Below, piece after piece: positions 20,737 to 28,287 of a DNA stretch of 64,000 nucleotides; position 1 is the first letter of the stretch, and every line of letters starts with the position of its first letter. The notes below the pieces were generated by a model. It was not told the origin of the DNA. It did not search any database and saw only the letters and a program-made list of their open reading frames with translations. The stretch comes from Xenorhabdus cabanillasii (GTDB lineage Bacteria > Pseudomonadota > Gammaproteobacteria > Enterobacterales > Enterobacteriaceae), in the NCBI RefSeq assembly GCF_003386665.1, contig NZ_QTUB01000001.1, positions 1,116,001-1,180,000 of the forward strand. Reading direction: 5' to 3'. A program made the translations under genes and the position numbers.

Positions 20737-21003
20737 ATGAAACGATCACGTTTTACTGACAGTCAGATCATCGCCATTCTCAAGCAGGCTGAGGCAGGGA
20801 CACCGGTTCCTGAACTGTGCCGGGAGCATGGCATCAGCAGTGCCAGTTTTTATAAATGGCGTTCAAAGTTTGGTGGTATGGATGCAGCATTAATGGGTCG
20901 CCTGAAAGAACTCGAGGAAGAGAACCGCCGACTGAAAAAAATGTATGCTGAAGAGCGGCTTAAGGCTGAAATTATTCAGGAGGCGATGACAAAAAAGTGG
21001 TGA
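20737..21003 (+). CDS. IS3-family transposase OrfA
   Basis: 88 residues: helix-turn-helix [15 protein letters not shown] and [13 protein letters not shown], then a leucine-zipper-like helix ([20 protein letters not shown]). Binds the terminal repeats. The heptamer A AAA AAG at 20991-20997 sits in the zero frame just before the stop and should permit a -1 shift into orfB to make the OrfAB transposase. A gaggattt ribosome site precedes the ATG. Confidence 0.93.
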   Translation: MKRSRFTDSQIIAILKQAEAGTPVPELCREHGISSASFYKWRSKFGGMDAALMGRLKELEEENRRLKKMYAEERLKAEIIQEAMTKKW

Positions 21004-21845
21004 AGCCATCAGACCGGAAGCGGATGGCACAGCATGCAGTTAAACACCGGGGGATCAGTATCCGTCTAGCCTGCCAGCTCTTTGTCGTCAGCGAATGTTG
21101 CTACCGGTACCGACGCGCACTGAGTCAGGAAAATCAGCGCATTGCTGACTGGCTGATTCGTATTACAGACAGCCAGCGAAACTGGGGCTTTGGCCTGTGC
21201 TATCTGTACCTGCGTAACGTGAAAGGCTTTACCTGGAACCACAAAAGGATTTACCGGATTTACTGCGAACTGTCGCTGAATATGAGGATAAAACCGAAAA
21301 AGCGACTGAAACGCGACAAACCTGAGTCCCTGAGCGTCCCTGCTGGCAGTAACGAGAGCTGGTCAATGGATTTTATGTACGATCAGTTGTCAGGCGGTCG
21401 CTCAGTGCGCCTGCTGAATATTATCGACGATTTCAATCGTGAGGCTCTGGCGATAGAGGTTGATTTTTCCCTTCCGGCCAGCCGGGTAGTCAGAACCCTT
21501 GAGCAACTGATTGAATGGAAAGGCAAACCGGCATCAATTCGTTGTGACAATGGGCCCGAATATTCAGGTAATACATTGATAATGTGGGCGGAGAGACAAA
21601 ATATCATCCTCAATTTTATTCAGCCGGGGAAACCGCAACAGAATGCGTATATTGAGCGTTATAACCGGACAGTACGTTATGACTGGTTGGGTCACTATCT
21701 GTTTTATTCGCTGAGTGAGTTACAGGAATATGCGACCCAATGGCAATGGTTCTATAATCATGAACGACCTAATATGGCACTGAATGGCTTTACTCCGATG
21801 CAGTATATTCAGCGCTTATCCGATTCTACTTATCTGCCCGATTAA
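20997..21845 (+). CDS. IS3-family transposase OrfB (DDE integrase)
   Basis: About 282 residues with an rve-type catalytic core: [10 protein letters not shown] (first Asp), [11 protein letters not shown] (second Asp) and [17 protein letters not shown] (Glu). The protein is probably made as an OrfA-OrfB fusion by -1 slippage at 20991-20997; the GTG given as start is simply the first codon in frame. Complete, with no internal stop. Confidence 0.93.
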   Translation: MVKPSDRKRMAQHAVKHRGISIRLACQLFVVSECCYRYRRALSQENQRIADWLIRITDSQRNWGFGLCYLYLRNVKGFTWNHKRIYRIYCELSLNMRIKPKKRLKRDKPESLSVPAGSNESWSMDFMYDQLSGGRSVRLLNIIDDFNREALAIEVDFSLPASRVVRTLEQLIEWKGKPASIRCDNGPEYSGNTLIMWAERQNIILNFIQPGKPQQNAYIERYNRTVRYDWLGHYLFYSLSELQEYATQWQWFYNHERPNMALNGFTPMQYIQRLSDSTYLPD

Positions 21846-21861
21846 AAATGGGGGGATTACC

Positions 21862-22252
21862 TTTCCGCGCCTGCTCATAACTGACTGCTGCGTATTATCA
21901 TCAAAGCAAATCATTCTAATCCCATCCTGTCCCCAACCTTATTTTTTATCCCCAAAAATGAATTACCCATTGACCTGATGATGTCCGTTGATTAGCGTAG
22001 TCAAACTTATCAATGATCCGGTCGCTTGTGAGGATCACCTTCGGGCAGCGACAGCAACACTCCTGTAGCCTGCAAGGGAGTACACCATCGTGTGGTACAT
22101 CTGCGCCCCTTTGGAAGCAGATATCGTCAGTCTGATGACGATGAAGGTTGTTTTATCTACTCTTTTCCATCATGGCCAACCGGCCAGTCACCCAACGGGG
22201 AACACGTTTCCCATTGGGTCGGTGTTCTCCGTTTTTTATTCAGGAGAATACC
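21862..22252. other. IS remnant continuation and decayed leader region
   Basis: 21862-21865 is the right TTTC duplication. From 21866 to roughly 21950 the minus strand continues the interrupted transposase (frame QQSVMSRRG); its end is unclear. Between ~22045 and 22090, ACTCCT and AGGGAGT can pair just ahead of ACACCATCGTG, resembling the leaders of the downstream genes, but the frame that follows has no recognisable product and may be a deleted gene. 22191-22252 is the leader of the first antirestriction gene. Confidence 0.6.
22191..22252 (+). promoter_or_regulatory. Tandem-hairpin leader 1 with RBS-pairing stem
   Basis: First hairpin 22191-22218: CCCAA/TTGGG outer stem around GGGAA/TTTCCC. 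Second hairpin: GGTGTTCTCC (22221-22230) pairs with GGAGAATACC (22243-22252), nine Watson-Crick pairs and one G-U, enclosing the ribosome site directly before the ATG at 22253. Confidence 0.7.
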
Positions 22253-22699
22253 ATGCAACAAAATATACCCCCGACCACGGTGCACACTGCGCTCGTGTCT
22301 GAACATTCCTCTTTTGCTGACCTTTTTCCGCAAACCCGTTCACTGGAGCGGATGCTGTTGGAGCACACGTTCGTTAAAGCTACCGCTGTGCTATGTGAAA
22401 ACTACCGGCGTGATCGGTGGCAGTGCCGAAAGGTGTCAGATACCGTTGCTTATGTCGTACCAACACGGTCGGATGCCTATGTTGTCAACGTCAAGACGAC
22501 GGGCTTTAACGGCAAAGTCTCCGCTGATATGTTCGGGTTGATGGTGACCCTGACCGTATTCGGTTATCTGGCCGCACTCATGAAGCAAGGCGAGTATGCT
22601 GAGCCGTTCTGTAATCTGCGGGAATATGCGCTGCAACATCCTCAGGCTCAGTGCATTCGGGCGGCTTTGGGCTTAAAGGGAGGCGGTGATGCCAAATAA
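22253..22699 (+). CDS. ArdB/KlcA-like antirestriction protein, copy 1
   Basis: 148 residues from ATG 22253, chosen because the paired ribosome site gaggagaatacc ends there. Matches the ArdB/KlcA pattern: YRRDRWQCRKVSDTVAYVVP at the position of the family's Y-x-GG-x-W...YM-x-P, then GKVSADMFGLMVTLTVFGYL and the diagnostic LREYALQHPQAQCIRAAL. These proteins block type I restriction enzymes without mimicking DNA closely and are carried by plasmids and integrative elements to survive entry into a host. The glycines before the tryptophan are changed, so activity is uncertain. Overlaps copy 2 by 11 bp. Confidence 0.72.
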   Translation: MQQNIPPTTVHTALVSEHSSFADLFPQTRSLERMLLEHTFVKATAVLCENYRRDRWQCRKVSDTVAYVVPTRSDAYVVNVKTTGFNGKVSADMFGLMVTLTVFGYLAALMKQGEYAEPFCNLREYALQHPQAQCIRAALGLKGGGDAK

Positions 22700-23150
22700 T
22701 GAACTGATTATGCTGGACAGTCTTGCGCTGTTGGCCGTGTTTCCCGACAAGAGCCCGCTGGAACGGTTGTTTTTAGGATTCCTGCTGGCCAATACCGCAT
22801 CAACGTTATGCGGCGATTATCAGCCGGAACAGTGGACAAGCCGACACGTGTTTGAATCACTGGTTTATCTGGTGCCGACGCGGGCGGAAACCTATTCCGT
22901 TTACCTGCCGGATACACAACTGACGGTGACGCTCTCCGCTGATGCCTTCGGACTGGCGGTTACCTCAATCGTATTGGCACGTGTTGCGGTGCTGGATGAA
23001 CCGAATGAGGAAGCGTATCGGTTCTGTGCATTGCAGGAGTACGCGCAGCAGCACCCGGAAAATGACCTGATAAGAACGGTCATGACACTGAAGCCTAAAG
23101 AAGCGCTTGTCAGTCCGTCATTTCTCCATAACAACAATAATCATCACTGA
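22689..23150 (+). CDS. ArdB/KlcA-like antirestriction protein, copy 2
   Basis: 153 residues. Paralog of the preceding gene: LERLFLGFLLANTASTLCGD, YQPEQWTSRHVFESLVYLVP, TLSADAFGLAVTSIVLARVA and LQEYAQQHPENDLIRTVM align in order. The two proteins are clearly diverged, so this is an old tandem duplication or two independent acquisitions with different targets. Starts at ATG 22689 inside the previous gene with ggaggcg as ribosome site, which implies coupled translation. Same expected role: protecting the mobile element from type I restriction. Confidence 0.7.
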   Translation: MPNNELIMLDSLALLAVFPDKSPLERLFLGFLLANTASTLCGDYQPEQWTSRHVFESLVYLVPTRAETYSVYLPDTQLTVTLSADAFGLAVTSIVLARVAVLDEPNEEAYRFCALQEYAQQHPENDLIRTVMTLKPKEALVSPSFLHNNNNHH

Positions 23151-23210
23151 CGTTATCAGCCCATGAGGCTGTTAACGCTTTTCTTAAGCGCCTGACCAGG
23201 GAAGCCAAAA

Positions 23211-23267
23211 CACCTTCCCGGTTCCGGGCGGGTGTTTTCTTTATTTAACGTGAAATCAAGGAACACC
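23211..23267 (+). promoter_or_regulatory. Tandem-hairpin leader 2 with RBS-pairing stem
   Basis: CACC-TT-CCCGG-TT-CCGGG-CG-GGTG (23211-23234) is a terminator-like hairpin followed by TTTTCTTTATTT. The same GGTGTT (from 23231) can instead pair with AACACC of the ribosome-site segment AAGGAACACC (23258-23267), so the two structures exclude each other. Confidence 0.6.
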
Positions 23268-23270
23268 ATC

Positions 23271-23825
23271 ATGAACCCTATTTTTTTACCGGCGCCGGAT
23301 GATGCCGGCACTGTATTACATGAGGCATTGTTTACCGCTCAGGTCACCGGCCTGAGACAACATCTGACAGCGCCACAGTCCTTGCTGACGGAAACCTTGA
23401 TGGTCTGTGAAGCCGCCACCATGACAGAGGTAGTGCAACGTCTGAAGGTCATTCATCTGTTGGGGGATTGGCCGGTGCCGGCGCAGTTATCCGGTCAGCG
23501 GGGAGGTACTTTTTTCCCTCAGACGGTGATGATTGTTGACGCGCAGGACAGAAACGTGCTCGGCGGCCGGTTTGAGGAAGAGATTGTCTGGGCGCAGCCG
23601 GCCACGCTTACGTCGGAACGTCTGTCACTGGAACGACAACAGCAGCGGTTATGCCAGGCCGCGATGCTTGAACAAAGCTGGCAGAATACGCTGGCAGCAC
23701 GTGCGTTATGGCATCAGGCGCATTTATTGTCACTGCACTTAGTGTCATCCCGTTATGAGCAGTGTGGTGACGTGCGGGATATTCTCCGGCACGGCGTATC
23801 GGTCAGTATTCCGGTGGCCGCATGA
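23271..23825 (+). CDS. Protein of unknown function coupled to CbtA-like toxin gene
   Basis: 184 residues from ATG 23271, the start after ribosome site aaggaacacc. No family recognised. Seen: a middle segment with WPVPAQLSGQRGGTFFPQT and IVDAQDRNVLGG that could be a small beta-rich unit, then a long, helix-prone, glutamine-rich half (LTSERLSLERQQQRLCQAAM). No signal peptide. The last 4 bp overlap the CbtA-like toxin start (ATGA), so the two proteins are probably made together and this one could be the antitoxin or a partner. It does not resemble CbeA, the usual antitoxin of that family. Confidence 0.7.
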   Translation: MNPIFLPAPDDAGTVLHEALFTAQVTGLRQHLTAPQSLLTETLMVCEAATMTEVVQRLKVIHLLGDWPVPAQLSGQRGGTFFPQTVMIVDAQDRNVLGGRFEEEIVWAQPATLTSERLSLERQQQRLCQAAMLEQSWQNTLAARALWHQAHLLSLHLVSSRYEQCGDVRDILRHGVSVSIPVAA

Positions 23826-24121
23826 TGGACACATTACGTTTAACGGTCTGGCAGGTCATTGCGGCGGCGTTGCTGAAACGGCATTTCGGTCTGAATCTGA
23901 CGGATACGGCGCTGTGTGAAACCGACACGGTGGTAGCACTGATAGCCAGCGGAGTCCGGCCGTCAGAAGCCATTAACGAACTGGTGGATAAATACGACTT
24001 AACCCGGCTGAACACGCAGGTTATCCCGCGTAGTACACCTTATCTGGATATCCACGATGAGCTGACGGTGATTTTTGACAGTGGTCTGGCTGACAGGGTG
24101 TTCAGGCAGACCGGGCAGTAA
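23822..24121 (+). CDS. CbtA/YkfI/YpjF-family toxin-like protein
   Basis: 99 residues. RLTVWQVIAAALLKRHFGLN, then LTDTALCETDTVVALIASGV and EAINELVDKYDLTRLNTQ match, in order, the VWQ-LL-x-HYGLTLNDTPF...I-x-AGIS...AVNFLVEKYELVR core of CbtA toxins, which bind FtsZ and MreB and block division and shape maintenance. Somewhat shorter than CbtA (124 residues in E. coli) and lacking its C-terminal tail. Coupled by ATGA to an unknown 184-residue protein instead of to CbeA. ATG 23825 is an alternative start. Confidence 0.72.
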   Translation: MMDTLRLTVWQVIAAALLKRHFGLNLTDTALCETDTVVALIASGVRPSEAINELVDKYDLTRLNTQVIPRSTPYLDIHDELTVIFDSGLADRVFRQTGQ

Positions 24122-24140
24122 TCCTTTTTGTTCAATCTAC

Positions 24141-24213
24141 CCACCGGGGGAACTGCGCCCCGACCGGGTGGTTCCTCCGGTTTATTTTTATCATTCAAGT
24201 GAGGAACTTAACC
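24141..24213 (+). promoter_or_regulatory. Tandem-hairpin leader 3 with RBS-pairing stem
   Basis: CCACC (24141-24145) pairs with GGTGG (24167-24171), with an inner GGGG/CCCC stem. GTTCCTC (24171-24177) pairs with GAGGAAC (24201-24207), the ribosome site of the ATG at 24214. A TTTATTTTTAT tract lies between. Confidence 0.65.
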
Positions 24214-25134
24214 ATGGCAGAATGGTGCACCAATCAACTGGAAATCACCGGCAAATCCGTCTGTATCGATGTGATGCAACAGTGGGTCTGCGGGGAAGAA
24301 GTCCCCCGTTATCGTCAGGCGGTGTTGCAAAGCTTACGCCTGTTTCTGGCCGGTTGTGCGGGGATACTCAAACCCACCAAACCGCAAACGTACACCCCAT
24401 ACCCGGCGCTGGTGCGCGGCACGGCGGCACCCACGGCGCAGCATCTGGCCTTTGAGCAGTGGTTGTTGCTGTTGCAGCAGAATGTGCCGTTGAATACGGA
24501 CAATATTAAACGCATCGATAACCTGTACCGGCAATCTGGTCTCAGCCTGATGTCCTGGGACAACGTGCCGGAAGCGGCACGGGATGTTATCGCCCGTCTG
24601 CTGACCCGCCAGTATACCGACTGGTTTGGTCTGGTGGGCTGGTCGGAGACACCGGATATCGGCGCCTGCTGGGATAAACTGAATGCGTATCCGCAGGCGG
24701 CTCAGCCTTGTGACATGCTGATGATGATGGCAACGAATCTGGCTACCGAAATCAACGGCAACAGTGGCTTACTGAAAGGCATTCCCACCACGGCGCAGTT
24801 TTACGCAGCGCAATACGGGCTGGAATGGCCATTTGGTCACCATGTCCGCTGGGAGCGCCGCAATGTCAGCAGCTTAACGGTGCGGTTTGATTCGCCCTGG
24901 GCACCGCCTTCGGCGGAGCTGATGGGGGAACTGTCCGCGATATTTGACTGTGAAATCCGCCACTGGTACAGCGACGCGTCAGGCAGCCTCAAAGGCTACG
25001 ACTGTTATGACCAGGGCGAGCATGTGGACAGCGGCTACGGGCAATCAGGCCAACACCGGCCAGCACTGTATCTGGTCACCAATGAGCAGGCGGAAACGGC
25101 GCCGGCCTTGCCGGCGATTGCCGTCGGGCAGTAA
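24214..25134 (+). CDS. DUF1281/YubB ferredoxin-like-fold protein
   Basis: 306 residues. The start MAEWCTNQLEITGKSVC is typical of DUF1281/YubB-like proteins of conjugative plasmids and integrative elements, which carry an N-terminal ferredoxin-like fold annotation. Later NLATEINGNSGLLKGIPTTA, LTVRFDSPWAPPSAELMGEL and FDCEIRHWYSDASGSLKGYD fit the same family. Function is not known; it travels with mobile-element maintenance genes. I chose ATG 24214 because the ribosome site GAGGAACTT precedes it, and the earlier GTG at 24199 lies within the leader hairpin. Confidence 0.75.
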   Translation: MAEWCTNQLEITGKSVCIDVMQQWVCGEEVPRYRQAVLQSLRLFLAGCAGILKPTKPQTYTPYPALVRGTAAPTAQHLAFEQWLLLLQQNVPLNTDNIKRIDNLYRQSGLSLMSWDNVPEAARDVIARLLTRQYTDWFGLVGWSETPDIGACWDKLNAYPQAAQPCDMLMMMATNLATEINGNSGLLKGIPTTAQFYAAQYGLEWPFGHHVRWERRNVSSLTVRFDSPWAPPSAELMGELSAIFDCEIRHWYSDASGSLKGYDCYDQGEHVDSGYGQSGQHRPALYLVTNEQAETAPALPAIAVGQ

Positions 25135-25178
25135 CCGGTTATTTCACTGATTCACTTTATACGCATTGACCACGTCAA

Positions 25179-25252
25179 CCGAAAGGGGAACTGTTTCCCT
25201 TTTCGGGGCGTGTTTTCCTTTTTTCACTTTTTGTTCTGCAAGGAAAACACGC
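25179..25252 (+). promoter_or_regulatory. Tandem-hairpin leader 4 with perfect RBS-pairing stem
   Basis: Hairpin 1, 25179-25206: CCGAAA/TTTCGG outside and GGGGAA/TTTCCC inside. Hairpin 2: GCGTGTTTTCCTT (25208-25220) is a perfect 13-bp complement of AAGGAAAACACGC (25240-25252), which contains the ribosome site one base before the ATG at 25254. Loop 19 nt, T-rich. Confidence 0.8.
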
Positions 25253-25253
25253 A

Positions 25254-25940
25254 ATGGCATCCCGTACGGATCATCAGAAAGCCTTTATTTCACTGTTTAA
25301 GCAAACAGCACGTCATCATTCCCGCTATCAGGTCTTCCGGGATTTTTGCAACTGCGCCATGGCGGCGATCCACAATCAGTATTGTTTCAGTGAAGAGCTG
25401 GAGCAGTATTACCTGAAAACCATTAACCGGTACGAGCGGGCCGATATGAACCGGATCGTACAGCTATTTTCCCATGTGGTACTCGGACTGGCGCAGGAAC
25501 CCAATGATTTTCTCGGCAGTGTGTTTATGCAGCTGGAATTGGGTGATAAAGATCTTCAGCAATTCTTCACGCCCTGGAGTGTGGCCAGCATGATGGCAAA
25601 ACTGGAGATGGCGGATATTTCTGCCTTATTGCAGGAAAAACCGTTTGTCACATTACAGGAACCGTGCTGCGGTGCGGGCTGTATGACACTGGCGGTGGCT
25701 GAAGAGCTGAGAGCGCAGGGGCATGATCCGTTGTGCAGCCTGTGGGTTCACGTCATTGATATTGACCCGCTGGCAGCGGTGATGGCCTACATCCAGCTCT
25801 CGCTGACCGGCATTCCGGCCAGAGTCACTATCGGGGATGTCCTGAGAGAGCCGGACAGTGCGCGTCACCGTTATACCCCCGCCCATTATCTGGGTAACTG
25901 GTTTCAGCGCTTGCGGGAAGCGGAGCTTATCGCCGCCTGA
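25254..25940 (+). CDS. N6-adenine DNA methylase-like protein
   Basis: 228 residues. GDKDLQQFFTPWSVASMMAK and LQEPCCGAGCMTLAVAEEL (SAM-binding motif I), then VHVIDIDPLAAVMAYIQLSL (motif II acidic residue) match N6-adenine methylases of the type I HsdM/TaqI class. The NPPY/F catalytic motif expected after motif III is not found; the protein ends soon after VTIGDVLREPDS. It may be a SAM-binding relative that does not methylate, or need a partner. Such short proteins are common on integrative elements and plasmids, alongside antirestriction genes. Followed by a terminator. Confidence 0.75.
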   Translation: MASRTDHQKAFISLFKQTARHHSRYQVFRDFCNCAMAAIHNQYCFSEELEQYYLKTINRYERADMNRIVQLFSHVVLGLAQEPNDFLGSVFMQLELGDKDLQQFFTPWSVASMMAKLEMADISALLQEKPFVTLQEPCCGAGCMTLAVAEELRAQGHDPLCSLWVHVIDIDPLAAVMAYIQLSLTGIPARVTIGDVLREPDSARHRYTPAHYLGNWFQRLREAELIAA

Positions 25941-25959
25941 ACGTCTTTTTTCAACCATC

Positions 25960-25980
25960 ACGCCTTTCGGGGCGTTTTTT
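25960..25980 (+). terminator. Rho-independent terminator after methylase-like gene
   Basis: ACGCC-TTTCGG-GGCGT followed by TTTTTATTTTT. Confidence 0.8.
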
Positions 25981-26012
25981 ATTTTTAAATGACGGTAAAC
26001 CCGATGGTGATG

Positions 26013-26074
26013 ATGAAAATTAAGCAGAGGGGTTAAGTGGATCAGGGGATGAATCGAATCCGCTTAATTTTCAT
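26013..26074. repeat. 13-bp inverted repeat upstream of TraI-like gene
   Basis: ATGAAAATTAAGC (26013-26025) and GCTTAATTTTCAT (26062-26074) are perfect complements with a 36-nt spacer. Inside the spacer TTAAGTGG could compete with the left arm for CCGCTTAA, giving two exclusive folds. Could be a protein-binding site or an RNA switch. Confidence 0.6.
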
Positions 26075-26154
26075 TTCCGTAAAAAGAGTTGAGCCTTGTT
26101 TCCGACCGGGATTCACCGACACTGAGCCACCTTTGAACCGAAAGAGGAAGCATC

Positions 26155-27048
26155 ATGTTTCAGCGTTTTAAATCCCGTTTTATCCGACAGACACGCCCAC
26201 AGCCCAAATCATTTTCGTCGGAAGATTGTCGGGGGTATTTTCAACCCCAATCAGCGGACGAATTGTTAGCAACGCCCCTGCGCCGGCAATATCTTCAGCA
26301 ATTATGGCAAAACAGTGCACTCCCTGATGGGCTGTATCAGCGTTTTTACCTTGCACCGGTGAAGCAATTGCTGGGCAGTGTCCAACAGGTGCCGGCAACA
26401 CCGGCAGGGAAGTGGTCAGCGTTGGGGGGCTTTGCTGACCTGACGTTGGCATTCACCACTTGTGCGATACGGCTGGCGAAAGGACATATGCTGCCTCCGG
26501 GGGCTCCGCCGGAAACCCAGGCAGCGCAAAGTCTGCTGTGGCAGGCAGTGGTGTTCTGGGCCGCGTTGTTTTACCACCTGCCGCTGTTGCGGCAACTGGA
26601 AGGGGCGCTGGAAGACGGGCATCATTGGCAACCGGGGGTCTGTGTGCCTGATAAACCCTTTCGTTTCCGCTTTCATCTCCCGGGAAACATACCATCTGCC
26701 CCTCAGGAAGTGTTTCTGGCAGCCAGTCTGTTACCGGAAAAAGCCATGACGTGGCTGGTTTCCGTACCGGAAGTCTGGTACTGCCTGATGCAGCATCTTA
26801 ATGGCCGTCCGTCCACGGTGCCGCTGATTGATGCGCTGCTTCAGGAAGCAGCCGGACAGGTTCATTCACCCTTGGATAAACAGATTACTCCATCCACCGA
26901 GACAGAGGCGACTGTTGTTTCTGAAACCGGATCAGCCATTACCCCAGAAACAGCAACGATCCTCCCCGCCGGTGAAATGACCCGTTCATCTCCGCCCATG
27001 ACGGACGATACTCAGACATTGTTGTCATTATTTCAATCAAATGATTGA
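26155..27048 (+). CDS. TraI_2/MobH relaxase-like protein, catalytically degenerate
   Basis: 297 residues. FQPQSADELLATPLRRQYLQ, LWQNSALPDGLYQRFYLAPV and GHMLPPGAPPETQAAQSLLW match the N-terminal domain of MobH-type (TraI_2) relaxases of integrative conjugative elements. In those enzymes a GG-x-LDHGLE histidine and an HDIGK pair bind metal; here the corresponding segments read GGFADLTLA and ALFYHLPLL, so the metal-binding histidine/aspartate residues are missing. The protein is also less than half the usual length and ends in a proline/threonine-rich tail. It is likely a paralog kept for another role, next to the integrase, or an evolving remnant. Ribosome site aaagaggaag precedes the ATG. Confidence 0.7.
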   Translation: MFQRFKSRFIRQTRPQPKSFSSEDCRGYFQPQSADELLATPLRRQYLQQLWQNSALPDGLYQRFYLAPVKQLLGSVQQVPATPAGKWSALGGFADLTLAFTTCAIRLAKGHMLPPGAPPETQAAQSLLWQAVVFWAALFYHLPLLRQLEGALEDGHHWQPGVCVPDKPFRFRFHLPGNIPSAPQEVFLAASLLPEKAMTWLVSVPEVWYCLMQHLNGRPSTVPLIDALLQEAAGQVHSPLDKQITPSTETEATVVSETGSAITPETATILPAGEMTRSSPPMTDDTQTLLSLFQSND

Positions 27049-27195
27049 TTTCGAGAGGCAGTCTGACGGAAAAAATCACCATCATGATGTAAAACTGATC
27101 AAACGATCGGAATGGGCGACAGAAGTATTGTCACCTGTAGTTACCTAACATCATCATTTAAAAGAAAATAATTCAAAGGGTTATTTGTATTTTTG

Positions 27196-27237
27196 ACACC
27201 TTCATGGGGTTTATGAACAGAAATCCCATGAAGGTGT
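27196..27237. promoter_or_regulatory. 13-bp inverted repeat before the integrase gene
   Basis: ACACCTTCATGGG (27196-27208) and CCCATGAAGGTGT (27225-27237) are perfect complements with a 16-nt spacer, ending 21 bp before the integrase ATG. The position suits an operator or an integrase/excisionase arm site. No T run follows, so a terminator is less likely. Confidence 0.6.
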
Positions 27238-27258
27238 GATAACAGAGGGAAAAAGAAG

Positions 27259-28287
27259 ATGTTGCACACAGCAGAAACGTTCAATTGGGAAGAGCTATTA
27301 GAAGAGTACTTTTTTTCACACATCCTGAGACCGGATACCGAGTGGAGTTACCGGAAGGTCGTACGGGGTTTTATACAATTTATGGGGGATACAACTTCAC
27401 CGGCGCAGGTGACTCACCGAGAGGTGCTCCGGTGGCGGCGTCATCTTTTGCTGGAGAAAAAACAGTCGAGCCATACCTGGAATAATAAGGTGGCGCACTT
27501 ACGGGCCATCTTTAATTTTGGCATGGAACGAAAATTGCTGCCTCATACAGAGAACCCATTTAATAACGCGGTGGTGAAAAAAGCGAAGAAAAAGAAGAAA
27601 ATTCTGAGTGAATCGCAGGTAAACCGTATTAATTTGTTGATGGGAAAGTTCGCGGAGGAAGAAAGGATCCAGGCAACGCCAAAGGGTGGGCGTTGTGCCC
27701 TGTATCCGACCTGGTACTGGTCAACGGTGTTGGCGACTCTACGTTTTACAGGGATGCGCCAGAACCAGTTGTTGCACCTGCGGGTGCGGGATATCAATCT
27801 GGAAGGAAATTCGATTGAACTGGGTCTGGCAGGCAGCAAGAATCACAGTGAATGGGAGATACCGATTGTCCAGCCTCTCAAGCCCCGGCTGGCACATTTG
27901 ATTGAACGGGCGGTGGCCGCCGGCGCGAAAGCGGATGATCCGATTTTTGACCTCAGCCGGTTAAGTGTGCCGCACCCAAGCCGGCTTTCCCGTTACAAAT
28001 ACGATATTAACCGGGAAAAACAACAGCTCCGCTCTTTTTTCCGCCGGTTATCCAGAGAGTGTGATTTTGCCGTCTCCCCGCACCGGTATCGTCACACGGT
28101 GGCTTCAACGCTGATGAAATCGCCGGATCGCAACCTGCCGCTGGTGAAACGATTACTGGGGCATCGTAATGTCGCAACGACGATGGAATACATTGATCTC
28201 GACATGGAAGTGACAGGGAAAACACTGGAGCGGGAACTGGGGTTATACACCGACCGCTTTGATGCGTGTTCCGATGAGCATGAATAA
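27259..28287 (+). CDS. Tyrosine recombinase / integrase of the tRNA-Phe island
   Basis: 342 residues. N-terminal SAM-like DNA-binding domain (YFFSHILRPDTEWSYRKVVR, WNNKVAHLRAIFNFGMERK) and a C-terminal catalytic domain with arginine in TGMRQNQLLHLR (R167), HRYRHTVAS (near 275-279), LLGHRNVATTMEYID with the nucleophile tyrosine at about 311. All catalytic residues are present, so it should be active. Its 3' end lies 199 bp from the 3' end of tRNA-Phe, the usual arrangement for an element integrated in that gene. The second attachment site must lie left of the window or is lost. Confidence 0.92.
   Translation: MLHTAETFNWEELLEEYFFSHILRPDTEWSYRKVVRGFIQFMGDTTSPAQVTHREVLRWRRHLLLEKKQSSHTWNNKVAHLRAIFNFGMERKLLPHTENPFNNAVVKKAKKKKKILSESQVNRINLLMGKFAEEERIQATPKGGRCALYPTWYWSTVLATLRFTGMRQNQLLHLRVRDINLEGNSIELGLAGSKNHSEWEIPIVQPLKPRLAHLIERAVAAGAKADDPIFDLSRLSVPHPSRLSRYKYDINREKQQLRSFFRRLSRECDFAVSPHRYRHTVASTLMKSPDRNLPLVKRLLGHRNVATTMEYIDLDMEVTGKTLERELGLYTDRFDACSDEHE

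Noticed and set aside
22092..22541. Long plus-strand frame overlapping the first antirestriction gene
   Set aside because: It runs through the leader hairpins in another frame and encodes no recognisable protein.
24315..24563. Minus-strand frames across the DUF1281 gene
   Set aside because: Antisense shadows in GC-richer coding DNA, without ribosome sites or motifs.
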